Part shown: in pieces, positions 5,523-6,358 of the stretch
How the letters are laid out: each line of letters begins with the position of its first letter
Numbering within the stretch: the first letter of the stretch is position 1
Source: an uncultured Clostridia bacterium
GTDB taxonomy: Bacteria > Bacillota > Clostridia > Christensenellales > DTU072
NCBI GenBank assembly: GCA_934274515.1
Contig: CAKQTC010000031.1
Location: 1 to 6,358 of the forward strand
Reading direction: 5' to 3'
Length of the DNA: 6,358 nt
Position numbers and translations under genes: made by a program
The notes under the pieces: model-generated
What the model saw: only the letters and a program-made list of their open reading frames with translations
Told to the model about the DNA's origin: nothing
Databases searched by the model: none

Positions 5523-6358
5523 ATGACTGATTTTAATTGGCTGCAGCTTTTTGCAGATGCAGGAACCGTTGTTAATACCCTTGTAAACAATGGCACTTCC
5601 AACTACACCAACGCATACACCGGCGACGCTGTTGCCGCAAACCCCAGCACCAACACTCTCGCGCCGGAGCTCAAGACCTTTTACGATACTGAGCTGCTGG
5701 AAAATGCGCGAACCGAGATGTTTTACGCGCAGTTTGGCCGCAAGCAGCGTCTGCCGAAAAACGGCGGCACTACTATTGAGTGGAGAAAGTTCAACACCTT
5801 TGATCGCGCAAGTGAGCTCAAGGAGGGCGTAATCCCCACCGGCCAGCAGTTTGGCTCTTCGAGCCTTACCGCATCCATCTCGCAGTACGGCACTTACACC
5901 TCCATTACCGATAAGCTTGAAATGCGAGCCTATGATAACGTCATCCTCGCGGCAACTGAGGAAATGGGCGCATCCGCTGCGGCAACGCAGGAAACCCTTA
6001 TCCGTAATGCGCTGCTTGTCGGTACTAACGTAATGTACTGCGATAACGTCACCGAGGACGGCACTAAAGTTTCTACTCCTACTTCCCCGGCAACTATGGG
6101 CGCAGGCGGCACTACTTCTAGCGGCGGCAGCTCGACTCCTGACGGCTGGGCACTGCTTACTCCCACCATGGTAAACAAGGCAGTCACCAAGATGAAGAAA
6201 GATCGCGTTCCTCGTATCAACGGCAAGTATTATGCGGTTATCCATCCCTCTGTTGCGTATGATCTGCGCCAGTCCAAGGAGTGGATAGAGGTACATAAGT
6301 ATGCCGCTACCGGCGAGATATTCAACGGCGAGATCGGCGAGCTGCACGGCTGCCGCTT
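5523..6358 (+). CDS. Major capsid protein, N4-gp56 family (3' end cut by window)
   Basis: The frame is open from ATG 5523 to the window edge, giving 278 residues without a stop. It encodes the main shell subunit, expected to have the HK97 fold. Residues about 52-84, with TFYDTELLENARTEMF and then FGRKQRLPKNGGTTIEWRK, are characteristic of the N4-gp56 family, as is the later YAVIHPSVAYDLR segment. The N-terminus WLQLFAD (6-12) repeats the scaffold motif; predicted Prp-type cleavage lies between F10 and A11. A Gly/Ser/Thr-rich stretch (about 193-207) looks like an inserted flexible loop. AAGGA (5510-5514) sits 8 bases before the ATG. Isoleucine codons are mostly ATC (7 of 11, 2 ATA), the reverse of the terminase gene and consistent with high expression. 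The gene follows scaffold by 48 bases with no terminator between. Confidence 0.95.
   Translation, partial: MTDFNWLQLFADAGTVVNTLVNNGTSNYTNAYTGDAVAANPSTNTLAPELKTFYDTELLENARTEMFYAQFGRKQRLPKNGGTTIEWRKFNTFDRASELKEGVIPTGQQFGSSSLTASISQYGTYTSITDKLEMRAYDNVILAATEEMGASAAATQETLIRNALLVGTNVMYCDNVTEDGTKVSTPTSPATMGAGGTTSSGGSSTPDGWALLTPTMVNKAVTKMKKDRVPRINGKYYAVIHPSVAYDLRQSKEWIEVHKYAATGEIFNGEIGELHGCR
5538..5551 (+). repeat. 14-base repeat encoding the LQLFA cleavage motif, copy 2 (capsid)
   Basis: TGGCTGCAGCTTTT matches copy 1 at 4473-4486 exactly and encodes WLQLF at residues 6-10 of the capsid protein. The surrounding wobble positions differ (TTCGCGGAC against TTTGCAGAT). Confidence 0.85.

Noticed and set aside
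5424..6347. A 307-codon open frame on the minus strand
   Set aside because: It is antisense to the capsid gene, whose family-typical sequence is on the + strand; no recognisable domain appears in the antisense product.
1..6358. CRISPR array, insertion sequence or attachment site
   Set aside because: No regularly spaced direct repeats, transposase, terminal inverted repeats or integrase are visible; the tRNA-like element is not accompanied by an integrase or a repeat of its 3' end.

Overview
The window is the DNA-packaging and head-morphogenesis module of a tailed double-stranded DNA bacteriophage or prophage. All genes are on the + strand. The order is small terminase, large terminase, portal, Prp-type cysteine protease, a structured non-coding gap of about 300 bases, scaffold protein, and N4-gp56-family major capsid protein, which runs off the right edge. 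The host is probably a Gram-positive anaerobe of the Bacillota (Clostridia). This inference rests on strong Shine-Dalgarno sites (AGGAGG, GGAGGT), frequent ATA and AGG codons at balanced GC, and LQLFA motifs like the N-terminal extension of clostridial ribosomal protein L27. Nothing in the window tells a lytic phage from an integrated prophage.

Positions 1-4154 form a tightly packed left block. The terminase subunits are 2 bases apart, large terminase overlaps portal, and portal overlaps the protease through an ATGA junction, so translational coupling is likely. The large subunit carries a complete ATPase and nuclease motif set and would pump DNA through the portal.

Positions 4155-4454 interrupt the block and are the least ordinary part. 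In order they hold an intrinsic terminator, a small hairpin, an 11-base match to the anti-Shine-Dalgarno tail of 16S rRNA, a potential H-type pseudoknot, a second terminator-like hairpin, and a tRNA-like element at 4343-4409. The tRNA-like element has intact acceptor, D and T arms but a shortened anticodon arm. A strong ribosome binding site for the scaffold gene follows. I see no convincing promoter here, so expression of the scaffold and capsid genes probably depends on read-through, antitermination, RNA processing, or a phage-specific promoter.

Positions 4455-6358 encode scaffold and capsid. Both proteins begin with a near-identical segment, WLQLFAD. It resembles the site that Prp cleaves at the N-terminus of L27 and in the scaffold and capsid of staphylococcal phage 80alpha. 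With a Prp homologue encoded just upstream, the likely reading is a phage-borne protease and its two substrates: Prp would trim scaffold and capsid during prohead maturation. This role is inferred, not shown by the sequence alone.
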